From an uncultured Prevotella sp. (GTDB taxonomy: Bacteria; Bacteroidota; Bacteroidia; Bacteroidales; Bacteroidaceae), in NCBI GenBank assembly GCA_937907705.1, contig CALCVP010000029.1, positions 1 through 49,049 on the forward strand: 49,049 bases of DNA, read 5' to 3'. Position numbers and translations under genes: made by a program. Positions 15,772-24,105 of the stretch are shown here, piece after piece. Positions within the stretch are counted from its first letter, which is position 1; each line of letters starts with the position of its first letter. Under the pieces are notes generated by a model. That model worked only from the letters and a program-made list of their open reading frames with translations, searched no databases and was not told the origin of the DNA.

Positions 15772-17298
15772 ATGGAAAAATTAAATGGACATATTTCCCA
15801 GATTGTAGGTCCTGTTATCGATGTTTACTTCGATGTAAAGGGACAGGATGCTGAGAAGGTGTTACCTAAAATCCATGATGCTCTTTCGATAGATAGAGGT
15901 GACGGAAGGACATTGATTGTCGAAGTGCAACAGCATATTGGCGAAGATACCGTACGCTGCGTGGCAATGGACAATACTGATGGTCTTCAGCGTGGATTGG
16001 AAGTAAAGCAGACAGGTTCTCCTATTCTGATGCCTGCCGGTGAACAAATCAAAGGCCGTATGCTTAACGTAATAGGCCAGCCTATTGATGGCATGAAGAC
16101 ACTCAATATGGAAGGTGCATATCCTATACACCGCGAAGCGCCGAAGTTCGACGACCTCTCTACCCATAAGGAAATGCTGGCTACAGGTATCAAGGTCATT
16201 GACCTGTTGGAGCCATACATGAAAGGTGGAAAGATCGGATTGTTCGGCGGTGCCGGTGTAGGCAAGACGGTGCTTATTATGGAGCTTATCAACAATATTG
16301 CCAAGGGCCATAACGGCTATTCTGTCTTTGCCGGCGTAGGTGAGCGTACCCGTGAGGGCAATGACCTTATCCGCGATATGCTGGAGTCTGGCGTTATCAA
16401 ATATGGCGATGCTTTCAAGAAAGCAATGGAAGAGGGCAAGTGGGACTTGTCTCTCGTGGATCCGGACGAACTGAAGAAGTCACAGGCCACCCTTGTCTAC
16501 GGCCAGATGAATGAGCCACCTGGTGCACGTGCTTCCGTAGCCTTGTCTGGACTGACCGTGGCGGAAGAGTTCCGCGACCATGGCGGCAACGATGGCGAAG
16601 CTACAGATATCATGTTCTTCATAGACAACATCTTCCGCTTTACGCAAGCAGGTTCCGAGGTATCAGCCCTGTTGGGCCGTATGCCTTCTGCCGTAGGTTA
16701 CCAGCCAACATTGGCAAGCGAGATGGGATCCATGCAGGAGCGCATCACTTCAACAAAGAAAGGCTCTATCACCTCAGTACAGGCAGTCTATGTGCCTGCC
16801 GATGACTTGACCGACCCTGCTCCTGCCACTACCTTTACACACCTTGATGCCACCACCGAGTTGAGCCGTAAGATATCCGAGCTGGGCATTTATCCGGCAG
16901 TAGACCCGTTGGGCAGTACTTCAAGAATTCTGGACCCGCTGATTGTAGGCAAAGCCCACTACGAGTGTGCCCAGAGAGTAAAGGAAATCTTGCAGCACTA
17001 TAAAGAGTTGCAGGATATCATTGCCATCATGGGTATGGACGAACTTTCTGATGAGGATAAACTGGTGGTAAACAGAGCGCGCCGTGTGCAGCGCTTCCTG
17101 TCGCAGCCGTTTACCGTAGCAGAGCAGTTTACAGGTATTCCGGGCGTCATGGTAAGTATTGAGGATACTATCAAAGGCTTTAACATGATACTTGACGGCG
17201 AGGTGGATAATCTTCCGGAGCAGGCGTTTCTGAATGTCGGAACAATAGAAGATGCTATTGCAAAAGGTAAGCGTCTGCAGGAAGAAGCTAATGTATAA
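15772..17298 (+). CDS. atpD: F1Fo ATP synthase subunit beta
   Basis: A 508-residue catalytic subunit of F1. The Walker A loop GGAGVGKT lies at about 159-166, the DELSEED-region equivalent is MGMDELSDEDKLVVNRARRVQRFLSQPF, and the catalytic glutamate region GERTREGND follows the P-loop. An insertion of about 20 residues relative to E. coli is present around MLESGVIKYGDAFKKAMEEG, as in other Bacteroidetes. I chose ATG 15772 (MEKLNGHISQIVGPVIDV) because the upstream in-frame codons overlap the promoter and the family begins here. First gene of the nine-gene atp operon. Confidence 0.97.
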   Translation: MEKLNGHISQIVGPVIDVYFDVKGQDAEKVLPKIHDALSIDRGDGRTLIVEVQQHIGEDTVRCVAMDNTDGLQRGLEVKQTGSPILMPAGEQIKGRMLNVIGQPIDGMKTLNMEGAYPIHREAPKFDDLSTHKEMLATGIKVIDLLEPYMKGGKIGLFGGAGVGKTVLIMELINNIAKGHNGYSVFAGVGERTREGNDLIRDMLESGVIKYGDAFKKAMEEGKWDLSLVDPDELKKSQATLVYGQMNEPPGARASVALSGLTVAEEFRDHGGNDGEATDIMFFIDNIFRFTQAGSEVSALLGRMPSAVGYQPTLASEMGSMQERITSTKKGSITSVQAVYVPADDLTDPAPATTFTHLDATTELSRKISELGIYPAVDPLGSTSRILDPLIVGKAHYECAQRVKEILQHYKELQDIIAIMGMDELSDEDKLVVNRARRVQRFLSQPFTVAEQFTGIPGVMVSIEDTIKGFNMILDGEVDNLPEQAFLNVGTIEDAIAKGKRLQEEANV

Positions 17299-17314
17299 AG
17301 CCTAATTTATTTAT

Positions 17315-17563
17315 ATGAGTATGAGATTAAAAATAGTTTCACCGGCAAAGGTTGAATTCTTGGGCGATATATCAAGCGTATTGGTACCTGGCGTAAACGG
17401 TCAGTTTGAGATACTGAAAGACCATGCACCTATCATTTCTGCTTTGCAAAAGGGTAAGGTAGTCTATCAACCCTTGGAACAGGAAGAAAGGATTGCTCTT
17501 GAAATTTCTGGCGGATTTGTTGAAGTTCAAAAGAATGTAGTAAGTCTCTGCGTAGAACTATAA
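17315..17563 (+). CDS. atpC: F1Fo ATP synthase subunit epsilon (short form)
   Basis: An 82-residue epsilon subunit linking the central stalk to the c ring. The N-terminal beta-sandwich is complete (LKIVSPAKVEFLGDISSVLVPGVNGQFEILKDHAPIISAL). The C-terminal helical hairpin that gives inhibition in longer epsilon subunits (about 130-140 residues) is absent: the chain ends at GGFVEVQKNVVSLCVEL. Short epsilons are common in Bacteroidetes, so this is probably not a truncation. It lies 16 bp after atpD, the Bacteroidetes arrangement that places beta-epsilon first. Confidence 0.93.
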   Translation: MSMRLKIVSPAKVEFLGDISSVLVPGVNGQFEILKDHAPIISALQKGKVVYQPLEQEERIALEISGGFVEVQKNVVSLCVEL

Positions 17564-17574
17564 ATTAGTATAAT

Positions 17575-18027
17575 ATGTTTGAAAGTGCAGACATTGGCAA
17601 GATATGTAGAAAATACATTATACAGCTTCTGTCCATCGTAGTGCTGTTGACCGTGGCATCCTTCTTGGTCATGCATTGGATGCATGTCCAGAATTTGCTG
17701 ATGCCAACATGCGTCAGTGCAGTGTTTACCCTGGTGTCGGGCCTTGCCGAAATCCTGCTGTGGAAAAGGATAGCAGGCAGACATGCCGAAGGGTTGCCTA
17801 CATTCTTTACGGCAGTATCGGGATGCAGGATGCTGTTGGGTCTGTTTACTCTATTGATTTGCTATGTGATAGCAGGAAAAGCAATGATTGTAAGATATTG
17901 TGCAGTGTTTCTCTGCTTCTATTTTATATCGTTGATACATAGTTCGCTGTATTTTTCCCGTCTGTTCAATGCGCATGATACTAAAGTCTCTTCTATCAAA
18001 ATGAATAAGAAAAATGAGAGCAACTAA
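17575..18027 (+). CDS. Four-helix membrane protein in the atp operon (AtpI position)
   Basis: A 150-residue protein with four predicted membrane helices: LLSIVVLLTVASFLVMHWM, LLMPTCVSAVFTLVSGLAEILL, AVSGCRMLLGLFTLLICYVIAG and YCAVFLCFYFISLIHSSLYF. It ends with a basic tail. It lies between atpC and atpB, overlapping atpB by 14 bp, the place where AtpI-like assembly proteins are found in other operons. Sequence similarity to AtpI cannot be judged by eye, so a role in c-ring assembly or ion homeostasis is an inference from position and topology only. Confidence 0.7.
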   Translation: MFESADIGKICRKYIIQLLSIVVLLTVASFLVMHWMHVQNLLMPTCVSAVFTLVSGLAEILLWKRIAGRHAEGLPTFFTAVSGCRMLLGLFTLLICYVIAGKAMIVRYCAVFLCFYFISLIHSSLYFSRLFNAHDTKVSSIKMNKKNESN

Positions 18028-19057
18028 ATTATTGATAACATTACTGCTGATGCTTATTTCGCCTTTGTCCATGATGGCATCAGACGACAAGGGCGAGACG
18101 AAGGAACTGAATATACCTGAACTGGTACTTGAGCATTTGTCAGACTCATATGAATGGCACATTGTGAAGATGGGGGATACAGACGTGTCTATTCCTTTGC
18201 CTGTCATATTGCGCAGCTCTGTTACCGGCAAGTGGACAGTCTGTACAGCAAGTACATTGCCGTCAAATTATTATTTTGATAGCACTCATCACGGAAAGAT
18301 TTACGAGAGAACCGGTACCGGCGAATCCGTGAAACCCCTGGACCTGAGCTTTACCAAGGCAGTGGCCCAGATTTGGATTTCCGTGCTGATACTGATTGTC
18401 GTATTCCTTTCATGTGCAAGTTGGTACAAGAAAAGGAATGAACGCAGTTCGGCACCGAAAGGCTTTGTCGGAATGATGGAGATGTTCGTAATGACCATTT
18501 ACGATGATGTAGTGAAGGCATCCATAGGCGAGAAGCATTTCAAGCCTTATGCGCCTTATCTCATTACCGTATTCTTCTTCATCTTTACAACAAACCTGTT
18601 GGGCTTGATACCGATATTCCCCGGTGGCGTCAACGTTACAGGCAATATAAACATAACATTCTTCCTTGCTTTGTGTACAATGATTGCCATCAACCTTTTC
18701 GGAAACAAAGAGTACTGGAAAGATATTTTCTGGCCCCATGTGCCTGTATTCCTGAAGGCTCCGGTGCCATTGATGCCTGTCATTGAGTTCTTTGGCGTGT
18801 TCACGAAGCCGTTTGCATTGATGGTCCGTCTCTTTGCCAACATGATGGCGGGTCATGCCATTATCCTGAGTTTCACCTGTGTGATATTCTTGGGATGGTC
18901 CATGGGCACGGCTTACGGTATAGGCTTGAACTTCCTGAGCGCGGTGATGCTGCTGTTCATGAACTGCCTGGAGGTGCTGGTAGCCTTTATCCAAGCGTAT
19001 GTATTCACACTGCTGAGTGCCGTATTTATAGGATTGGCGCATAAAGAGGAAGAATAA
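18014..19057 (+). CDS. atpB: F1Fo ATP synthase subunit a
   Basis: A 347-residue membrane subunit forming the proton half-channels beside the c ring. It starts with a signal-like segment (MRATKLLITLLLMLISPLSMMAS) and an extra N-terminal domain of about 100 residues before the first core helix, as in other Bacteroidetes and some epsilon-like a subunits. The core contains FTTNLLGLIPIFPGG, the essential arginine helix TKPFALMVRLFANMMAGHAI and the last helix LEVLVAFIQAYVFTLLSAVFIGLA. It overlaps the preceding gene by 14 bp and precedes atpE by 116 bp. Confidence 0.95.
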   Translation: MRATKLLITLLLMLISPLSMMASDDKGETKELNIPELVLEHLSDSYEWHIVKMGDTDVSIPLPVILRSSVTGKWTVCTASTLPSNYYFDSTHHGKIYERTGTGESVKPLDLSFTKAVAQIWISVLILIVVFLSCASWYKKRNERSSAPKGFVGMMEMFVMTIYDDVVKASIGEKHFKPYAPYLITVFFFIFTTNLLGLIPIFPGGVNVTGNINITFFLALCTMIAINLFGNKEYWKDIFWPHVPVFLKAPVPLMPVIEFFGVFTKPFALMVRLFANMMAGHAIILSFTCVIFLGWSMGTAYGIGLNFLSAVMLLFMNCLEVLVAFIQAYVFTLLSAVFIGLAHKEEE

Positions 19058-19173
19058 AAAGCATGCGTGGCATATACGGAGAACGTAAAGGGAAGGAACA
19101 AAAGCATACAGAGAAAGAATAAGAAAAACAAATAACAAAGAAATTAATTATTAACAAATTTAAAATAAGAATT

Positions 19174-19416
19174 ATGATTATTACATCTTTATTGGCCGCA
19201 GAAGGATTAGCTCAGCTTGGCTGCGGTATTGGTGCTGGTATTGCAACAATTGGTGCAGGTTTAGGTATTGGTAAGATTGGCGGTAGCGCCATGGATGCTA
19301 TAGCAAGACAGCCTGAGGCTTCAGGCAAGATACAGACAAACATGATTCTTACCGCCGCTTTCGTTGAGGGTTGTGCCCTCTTTGCTATTGTAGCTTGCGC
19401 ATTCCTTATTAAGTAA
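19174..19416 (+). CDS. atpE: F1Fo ATP synthase subunit c
   Basis: An 80-residue hairpin forming the rotor ring. Helix 1 has the glycine-rich GAGLGIGKIGGSAMDAIARQPEA, including the loop motif ARQPE; helix 2 carries the ion-binding glutamate in ILTAAFVEGCALFAIV. The glutamine and the Ser/Thr next to the glutamate that mark Na+-binding rings (for example Ilyobacter) are not present (Ile and Gly instead), so coupling to protons is more likely. A 116-bp A-rich leader precedes the gene, fitting the need for high translation of this multi-copy subunit. Confidence 0.95.
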   Translation: MIITSLLAAEGLAQLGCGIGAGIATIGAGLGIGKIGGSAMDAIARQPEASGKIQTNMILTAAFVEGCALFAIVACAFLIK

Positions 19417-19469
19417 CATCATTGTTTTGTTTGCCGTACCGGCAAATGGAATAAAGTAAATTATCGCAA

Positions 19470-19988
19470 ATGGATTTTAATAATTTGCCATCGATATTGA
19501 CACCCGACCCCGGACTCCTTTTCTGGATGTTCTTGGCTTTCGTAGTGGTGCTTGTCGTGCTTGCAAAGTTCGGTCTGCCTGCCATGATTGACATGGTAGA
19601 CAAGCGAAAGAATTTCATAGACGAGAGCCTTCAAAAGGCGCAGGAAGCCAACGACCGTCTTGACAACATCAAGAAGGAGAGCGAAGCGCTGATACAGGAG
19701 GCCCGCGAGAAGCAGGCTTCTATCATGAATGAAGCCATGGCTACCCGTGATGAGATTGTGGCAAAGGCACAGGACAAGGCACGCGAAGAAAGCGCCCGCA
19801 TCTTGAAAGAAGCAAAAGCTGAGATAGAAGTGGAGAAACAAGCTGCTATTCAGAGCGTCCGTCGGCAGGTGGCTGAATTGAGTGTCGAGATATCCGGAAA
19901 GATATTGAGAACAAAGCTTCAGACAGACAAGGCCCAGATGGATTATATAGATCATTTGCTCGATGAAGTTACTGTAACCGATAAATAA
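19470..19988 (+). CDS. atpF: F1Fo ATP synthase subunit b
   Basis: A 172-residue peripheral stalk subunit. One membrane helix near the N-terminus (PGLLFWMFLAFVVVLVVLAKFG) is followed by a long charged coiled coil (about residues 45-150, rich in Ala, Glu, Lys and Arg) that dimerises and contacts delta. The C-terminus ISGKILRTKLQTDKAQMDYIDHLLDEV is typical. It lies 53 bp after atpE and 7 bp before atpH. Confidence 0.94.
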   Translation: MDFNNLPSILTPDPGLLFWMFLAFVVVLVVLAKFGLPAMIDMVDKRKNFIDESLQKAQEANDRLDNIKKESEALIQEAREKQASIMNEAMATRDEIVAKAQDKAREESARILKEAKAEIEVEKQAAIQSVRRQVAELSVEISGKILRTKLQTDKAQMDYIDHLLDEVTVTDK

Positions 19989-19995
19989 CAATGCT

Positions 19996-20529
19996 ATGGA
20001 TTTAGGATTAATATCTGTGAGATATGCGCGCGCTTTGTTGAAAGCAGGAGAGCAGACAGGCCTGTCCGACCAGCTGTATTCAGATATGAGTGTGCTGGCA
20101 GACAGCTACTGCAAGGTGCCTCAATTAAGGGCGGCAATAGATAATCCAATGCTTTCGAAAGCTCAGAAAAAGAATTTGTTGGTAGTTGCTTCCGGCAATA
20201 CTTCCTGTAAATTGTCCATAACTTTTTTTGAGCTTGTGCTGAAAGAAATGCGTGAAAGCATCATGCAGTTCATTGCAAATTCATTTATTACGCTATATAG
20301 AAAGCAGAATAACTTGATTCGAGCAAAATTAACGACTGCTTCGCGGCTTTCTTCTGCTGTGGAGGAGAGGCTGAAGCAGTTAGTTGAGAGCAAGACAAAC
20401 GGGAAGGTTGACTTTGAAACGGAAACAGATCCTTCATTGATAGGTGGCTTCATACTGGAGTATGACACCTACCGTATGGATACGAGTGTGAAATCTCAGC
20501 TCAACAATGTTTTGTCCAAGCTTAAATAA
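19996..20529 (+). CDS. atpH: F1Fo ATP synthase subunit delta
   Basis: A 177-residue subunit joining the b dimer to the top of F1. The N-terminal helical domain begins ISVRYARALLKAGEQTGLSDQLY, the family start, and the C-terminal signature is VDFETETDPSLIGGFILEYDTYRMDTSVKSQLN. Length is normal. It is 7 bp after atpF and 14 bp before atpA. Confidence 0.94.
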   Translation: MDLGLISVRYARALLKAGEQTGLSDQLYSDMSVLADSYCKVPQLRAAIDNPMLSKAQKKNLLVVASGNTSCKLSITFFELVLKEMRESIMQFIANSFITLYRKQNNLIRAKLTTASRLSSAVEERLKQLVESKTNGKVDFETETDPSLIGGFILEYDTYRMDTSVKSQLNNVLSKLK

Positions 20530-20543
20530 TTAAATTAGAATTT

Positions 20544-22130
20544 ATGTCAGATAAAATTAAACCAAGTGAAGTGTCATCTGTACTCCTTGAGCAATTGACG
20601 GCTATCAACGACAGTGCGCAATTCGACGAGGTGGGCACAGTGCTTCAAGTCAGTGACGGTGTTGCCCGAATTTATGGATTGCGTAATGCAGAGGCCAATG
20701 AGTTGCTCGAGTTCGAGAATGGCACTATGGCTATTGTGATGAACCTGGAGGAAGACAACGTAGGCTGTGTACTTTTGGGTTCTACTGAAGGCATAAAAGA
20801 AGGCATGAAAGTCAAGCGGACCAAGCGCATTGCTTCCATTCGTGTCAACGACAATCTGTTAGGAAGAGTCATCAATCCTTTAGGTCAGGCTATAGACGGT
20901 AAGGGAGACATTGATTTGACAGATTCTTTTGAAATGCCTCTTGAGCGCAAGGCTCCTGGAGTTATCTACCGTCAGCCGGTGAAGGAACCTCTTCAGACAG
21001 GTCTGAAAGCCGTTGACTCCATGATTCCTATCGGCCGTGGCCAGCGTGAGCTTATTATCGGCGACCGCCAGACAGGCAAGACAGCCATTGCCGTAGATAC
21101 CATCATCAACCAGAAGAGCTTCTATGAAGCCGGCGAGCCTGTTTACTGTATTTATGTGGCCATTGGCCAAAAGGCTTCCACTGTTGCAGCGCTGGTTCAG
21201 AATCTCAAGGAGCATGGCGCATTGCCCTATACCATTGTCGTGGCTGCAACGGCTGCCGATCCGGCAGCATTGCAGTATTATGCACCTTTTGCAGGCGCTG
21301 CCATCGGCGAGTATTTCCGCGATCGCGGCTATTCTGCGCTTGTGGTGTATGACGACCTCTCCAAGCAGGCTGTGGCCTATCGTGAGGTATCTCTTATCTT
21401 GCGTCGTCCTTCCGGCCGTGAAGCTTATCCAGGAGATGTGTTCTACCTGCACAGCCGCTTGTTGGAGCGTGCTGCCCGTATCAACAACCAGCAGGAGATA
21501 GCCGAGCAGATGAATGACCTGCCTGAGTGCCTGAAGGGGCATGTAAAGGGAGGCGGATCTTTGACCGCACTGCCTATCATTGAAACACAGGCAGGTGATG
21601 TGTCTGCCTATATTCCTACCAACGTCATCTCCATTACCGATGGACAGATTTACCTTGAAACCGACTTGTTCAACCAGGGTTTCCGTCCTGCCATCAACGT
21701 GGGTATTTCCGTGAGCCGTGTAGGCGGTTCCGCCCAGATCAAGAGTATGAAGAAGGTGGCAGGAACATTGAAGATTGACCAGGCGCAGTATCGTGAGCTG
21801 GAGTCTTTCTCCAAGTTCTCGAGTGATATGGATGCCGTAACGGCAATGACCCTTGACAGGGGCCGCAAGAACAACCAGCTTCTTATCCAGCCTCAGTACA
21901 GCCCGATGCCGGTAGGCGAGCAAGTGGCTATCCTCTATTGTGGCGTACACGGTTTGATGCATGATGTGCCTGTGGAGAAGGTAAGGGAGTGTCAGGACAC
22001 CTATCTTGAAAAGATGCGTTCCGCTCATCCGGACGTGCTGAAGACATTGGGCCAGGGCAAGATAGACGACCAAGTTACAAAGGTGCTTGAGTCTACCATG
22101 GCCGATATCGCAGGGCAGTATAAAAAATAA
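20544..22130 (+). CDS. atpA: F1Fo ATP synthase subunit alpha
   Basis: A 528-residue non-catalytic nucleotide-binding subunit of F1. The N-terminal PSEVSSVLLEQL is the delta-binding segment, the P-loop is GDRQTGKTAIA (about 172-182), and the segment RRPSGREAYPGDVFYLHSRLLERAA carries the family signature. The C-terminal QPQYSPMPVGEQVAILY is standard. Length is slightly above the E. coli protein. A long open frame on the opposite strand (20880-22073) is a codon-bias shadow. Confidence 0.97.
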   Translation: MSDKIKPSEVSSVLLEQLTAINDSAQFDEVGTVLQVSDGVARIYGLRNAEANELLEFENGTMAIVMNLEEDNVGCVLLGSTEGIKEGMKVKRTKRIASIRVNDNLLGRVINPLGQAIDGKGDIDLTDSFEMPLERKAPGVIYRQPVKEPLQTGLKAVDSMIPIGRGQRELIIGDRQTGKTAIAVDTIINQKSFYEAGEPVYCIYVAIGQKASTVAALVQNLKEHGALPYTIVVAATAADPAALQYYAPFAGAAIGEYFRDRGYSALVVYDDLSKQAVAYREVSLILRRPSGREAYPGDVFYLHSRLLERAARINNQQEIAEQMNDLPECLKGHVKGGGSLTALPIIETQAGDVSAYIPTNVISITDGQIYLETDLFNQGFRPAINVGISVSRVGGSAQIKSMKKVAGTLKIDQAQYRELESFSKFSSDMDAVTAMTLDRGRKNNQLLIQPQYSPMPVGEQVAILYCGVHGLMHDVPVEKVRECQDTYLEKMRSAHPDVLKTLGQGKIDDQVTKVLESTMADIAGQYKK

Positions 22131-22137
22131 TTAGCGT

Positions 22138-23103
22138 ATGCCATCACTGAAAGAGATAAAAAACAGGATATCATCCGTCAACAGCACTCGTAAGATAACG
22201 AGTGCCATGAAGATGGTTGCATCATCTAAATTGCATCATGCCCAGATGATGATTGAGAATATGCTGCCTTATGAAACCATGTTGGAGCATATCCTCAAGA
22301 GTTTTCTTGCGGCAGAAGCTGATGCCTCTACTGTTTTCAGCGCATCGCGTCCCGTAAAGAGAGTGGCCATCGTAGTCTATTCGTCCAACAGCAGCCTGTG
22401 CGGCGGCTTCAATGCCAATGTCATCAAGGCCATGCTGCATGCGGTAGACGAGTACCGGTCATTGGGTCCAGACAATATTGTCATTTATCCTATCGGGCGT
22501 AAGGTAGCTGAAAAGGTAGCCAAGTCAGGTTTGCAAAGTGGTGGTGATTTTTCTGATTTGACAAATAAGCCAGACGTTCAGCAGTGCATAGATTTGGCTC
22601 ATGAGTTAGGCAATAAGTTTGTTGCAGGAGAGTTTGACAAGGTAGAGCTGATTTACCATCATTTCAAGAGTGCCGGTTCACAGGTCCTTACCCGCAAGAC
22701 TTTCCTTCCGATAGACCTTTCCGCTGAGCTGAACAGGGACCACGAGCGTGACCTTACGTCCAATGTAGCCACATTGAAAGCGCAAGAGTATTTGCGGAAC
22801 AAGGAAAAGGGCAATGCTTCAAAGGCTGAAAGCGTGGCACCGTTGAACGACAACTTTATTGTCGAGCCAGATATTCATACCGTTTTGGAGCTGTTGATTC
22901 CCAAGTTGGCCCATCTTATGCTGTACACGGCCTTGCTTGACAGCAATGCCAGTGAGCATGCTGCGCGGATGGTAGCTATGCAGACAGCAACGGACAATGC
23001 AGATGAACTGTTGAGACAGCTCAACCTCCAGTTCAACAAGAGCCGTCAGCAAGCCATTACCAATGAATTGCTCGACATTGTCGGAGGATCGGTAAACAAT
23101 TAG
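22138..23103 (+). CDS. atpG: F1Fo ATP synthase subunit gamma
   Basis: A 321-residue rotor shaft subunit. The N-terminal helix MPSLKEIKNRISSVNSTRKITSAMKMVASSKL and the C-terminal helix AARMVAMQTATDNADELLRQLNLQFNKSRQQAITNEL form the coiled coil inside F1. The conserved SSLCGGFN (about 85) is present. A modest insertion around KGNASKAESVAPLND makes it longer than the E. coli protein. It is the last gene of the operon and is followed by two hairpins. Confidence 0.96.
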   Translation: MPSLKEIKNRISSVNSTRKITSAMKMVASSKLHHAQMMIENMLPYETMLEHILKSFLAAEADASTVFSASRPVKRVAIVVYSSNSSLCGGFNANVIKAMLHAVDEYRSLGPDNIVIYPIGRKVAEKVAKSGLQSGGDFSDLTNKPDVQQCIDLAHELGNKFVAGEFDKVELIYHHFKSAGSQVLTRKTFLPIDLSAELNRDHERDLTSNVATLKAQEYLRNKEKGNASKAESVAPLNDNFIVEPDIHTVLELLIPKLAHLMLYTALLDSNASEHAARMVAMQTATDNADELLRQLNLQFNKSRQQAITNELLDIVGGSVNN

Positions 23104-23113
23104 CAGAGCACAT

Positions 23114-23189
23114 AGCTATTTCTGTATTTCCGAAATAGCTCTTTTCGTATGAAGGGTTGAATTTGCGTTTTGCAAATTCAACCCTTTTT
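23114..23189 (+). terminator. ATP synthase operon terminator (two hairpins)
   Basis: A 9-bp stem (23114-23122 with 23132-23140) is followed by a perfect 15-bp stem (23152-23166 with 23172-23186, loop GTTTT) and a T run. This is a strong intrinsic terminator 50-85 bp after atpG. The second stem also reads towards the minus strand and may end the amidase transcript as well. Confidence 0.9.
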
Positions 23190-23246
23190 CCGTTGTGCAG
23201 CAAGTGCGTGCAATGTTTTTCCTTTGCCCTTGTCTGCACATCTTGT

Positions 23247-23672
23247 TCAGACCAGTTCCTTGCATTTTCCCAGCCATTGCTTTACGTCAAAGCAGGGGCA
23301 GGCTTTCCTTACGCCCGGCAGGTCGTGGTGCCCTACGATGCAAGCATCGGGATAGTCGCGTTTCAGGCTTTTCAGCAGTTCAGCCATGCTGCGTTGCTGT
23401 GCCTGTGTGCGTGTGTCGGCAGACGTGCCGTGCTCGTCCAGTCCCCCCTCATAGCAGATGCCTATGCTGTTGGCATTGTAGCCTTTGGCATGTGCTCCCG
23501 GCTGTTCTTCGGGCCGGCAGGGGTGTATCGTGCCGTCTTTGGTTATGTAGTAGTGGTAGCCTATGGTGCGGAAGCCGCGTGCCTGGTGGCAGGCTTTGAG
23601 TGCTGCCAGCGGAAAGCTTCTGTTGCTTTTGGTGGCTGAGCAGTGTATAACGATAAGATGAATGCTGCGCAT
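23247..23672 (-). CDS. N-acetylmuramoyl-L-alanine amidase (T7 lysozyme/PGRP type)
   Basis: A 141-residue zinc amidase that cleaves the bond between muramic acid and the stem peptide. Zinc ligands line up with T7 lysozyme: H10 in IVIHCSAT, H115 in VGHHDLPG and C125 in KACPCFD; catalytic Y39 in IGYHYYI and K123 are also present. There is no signal peptide, so export would need lysis, a holin or another route, as for phage endolysins. It is the last gene of a minus-strand set with a smalltalk peptide, an HU-like protein, a DUF4248 protein and a VapE-like protein, an association repeatedly seen in Bacteroidales genomes. It lies 32 bp after the smalltalk stop. Confidence 0.92.
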   Translation of the reverse strand: MRSIHLIVIHCSATKSNRSFPLAALKACHQARGFRTIGYHYYITKDGTIHPCRPEEQPGAHAKGYNANSIGICYEGGLDEHGTSADTRTQAQQRSMAELLKSLKRDYPDACIVGHHDLPGVRKACPCFDVKQWLGKCKELV

Positions 23673-23704
23673 GGTATGTATATGTGTTTTAAGGTGCTAC
23701 ATGC

Positions 23705-23797
23705 CTACTTGCATGATTGCATGCAGAAGGTGCTGGCAATGGCGGTGAGAATGGTTATGATTACATTGATGATAGATTTCCAATTTGATGTTTTCAT
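23705..23797 (-). CDS. Smalltalk protein (30-residue membrane peptide)
   Basis: A 30-residue peptide, MKTSNWKSIINVIITILTAI followed by ASTFCMQSCK. It has a short polar N-terminus, one hydrophobic helix (about residues 9-24) and a C-terminal Cys pair. This is the pattern of the family named smalltalk protein in Bacteroidales annotations, which sits between an HU-type protein and an amidase gene exactly as here. Function is unknown. Size, single helix and position before an endolysin-like amidase would suit a holin-like or membrane-anchored role, but that is inference. It is too short for usual gene-finding thresholds. Confidence 0.85.
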   Translation of the reverse strand: MKTSNWKSIINVIITILTAIASTFCMQSCK

Positions 23798-24105
23798 GGT
23801 GTTGCTTGTTTTGCGTCTTTAAGTTAGCGCAACGGCAAGCGGCTGTGTTGCCGGTTGCCGTGCTTTGCTCTTTGTTGCGGTGTCTTGTCTTGAGCGGCAA
23901 GCAGGTGTCTGCCATGAACACCCGCTTGTGCTTTCTGGTTCATCTTGACCGCCTGTCTGCCTTCTTTTCCCTTTGGCAACAGTAGCAAGTATCCGTTCAT
24001 GGCGGTGTGTCAATGCTTCTTGCTGCTGTGTGTCAGCCTGTGTGGCCATCGGACTACTCCTGACTGCCTGTTGCCCGCCGGGCGTGCGGAATGGCGGTCA
24101 GGCGT
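23798..24105 (-). other. Gap between HU-like gene and smalltalk gene
   Basis: This 308-bp stretch has no supported gene; a 76-codon minus frame (23819-24049) is low in hydrophobic residues and lacks family features. It contains an imperfect inverted pair of the AAGCAGGTGT motif (23899-23908 with 23918-23927). It may be a leader region for smalltalk and the amidase; no TAnnTTTG box was found. Confidence 0.4.
23899..23927. repeat. Imperfect inverted pair of the AAGCAGGTGT motif
   Basis: AAGCAGGTGT and ACACCCGCTT form a 10-bp stem with one mismatch across 9 nt, similar to the perfect pair at 12762-12797. Located in the gap upstream of the smalltalk gene. Confidence 0.6.

Noticed and set aside
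20880..22073. 397-codon open frame on the minus strand
   Set aside because: It lies fully antisense to atpA, has no family features and reflects codon bias of the real gene.
23819..24049. 76-codon minus-strand open frame between HU-like and smalltalk genes
   Set aside because: Low hydrophobic content, Gln/Thr/Arg-rich, overlaps an inverted repeat, and no family was recognised.
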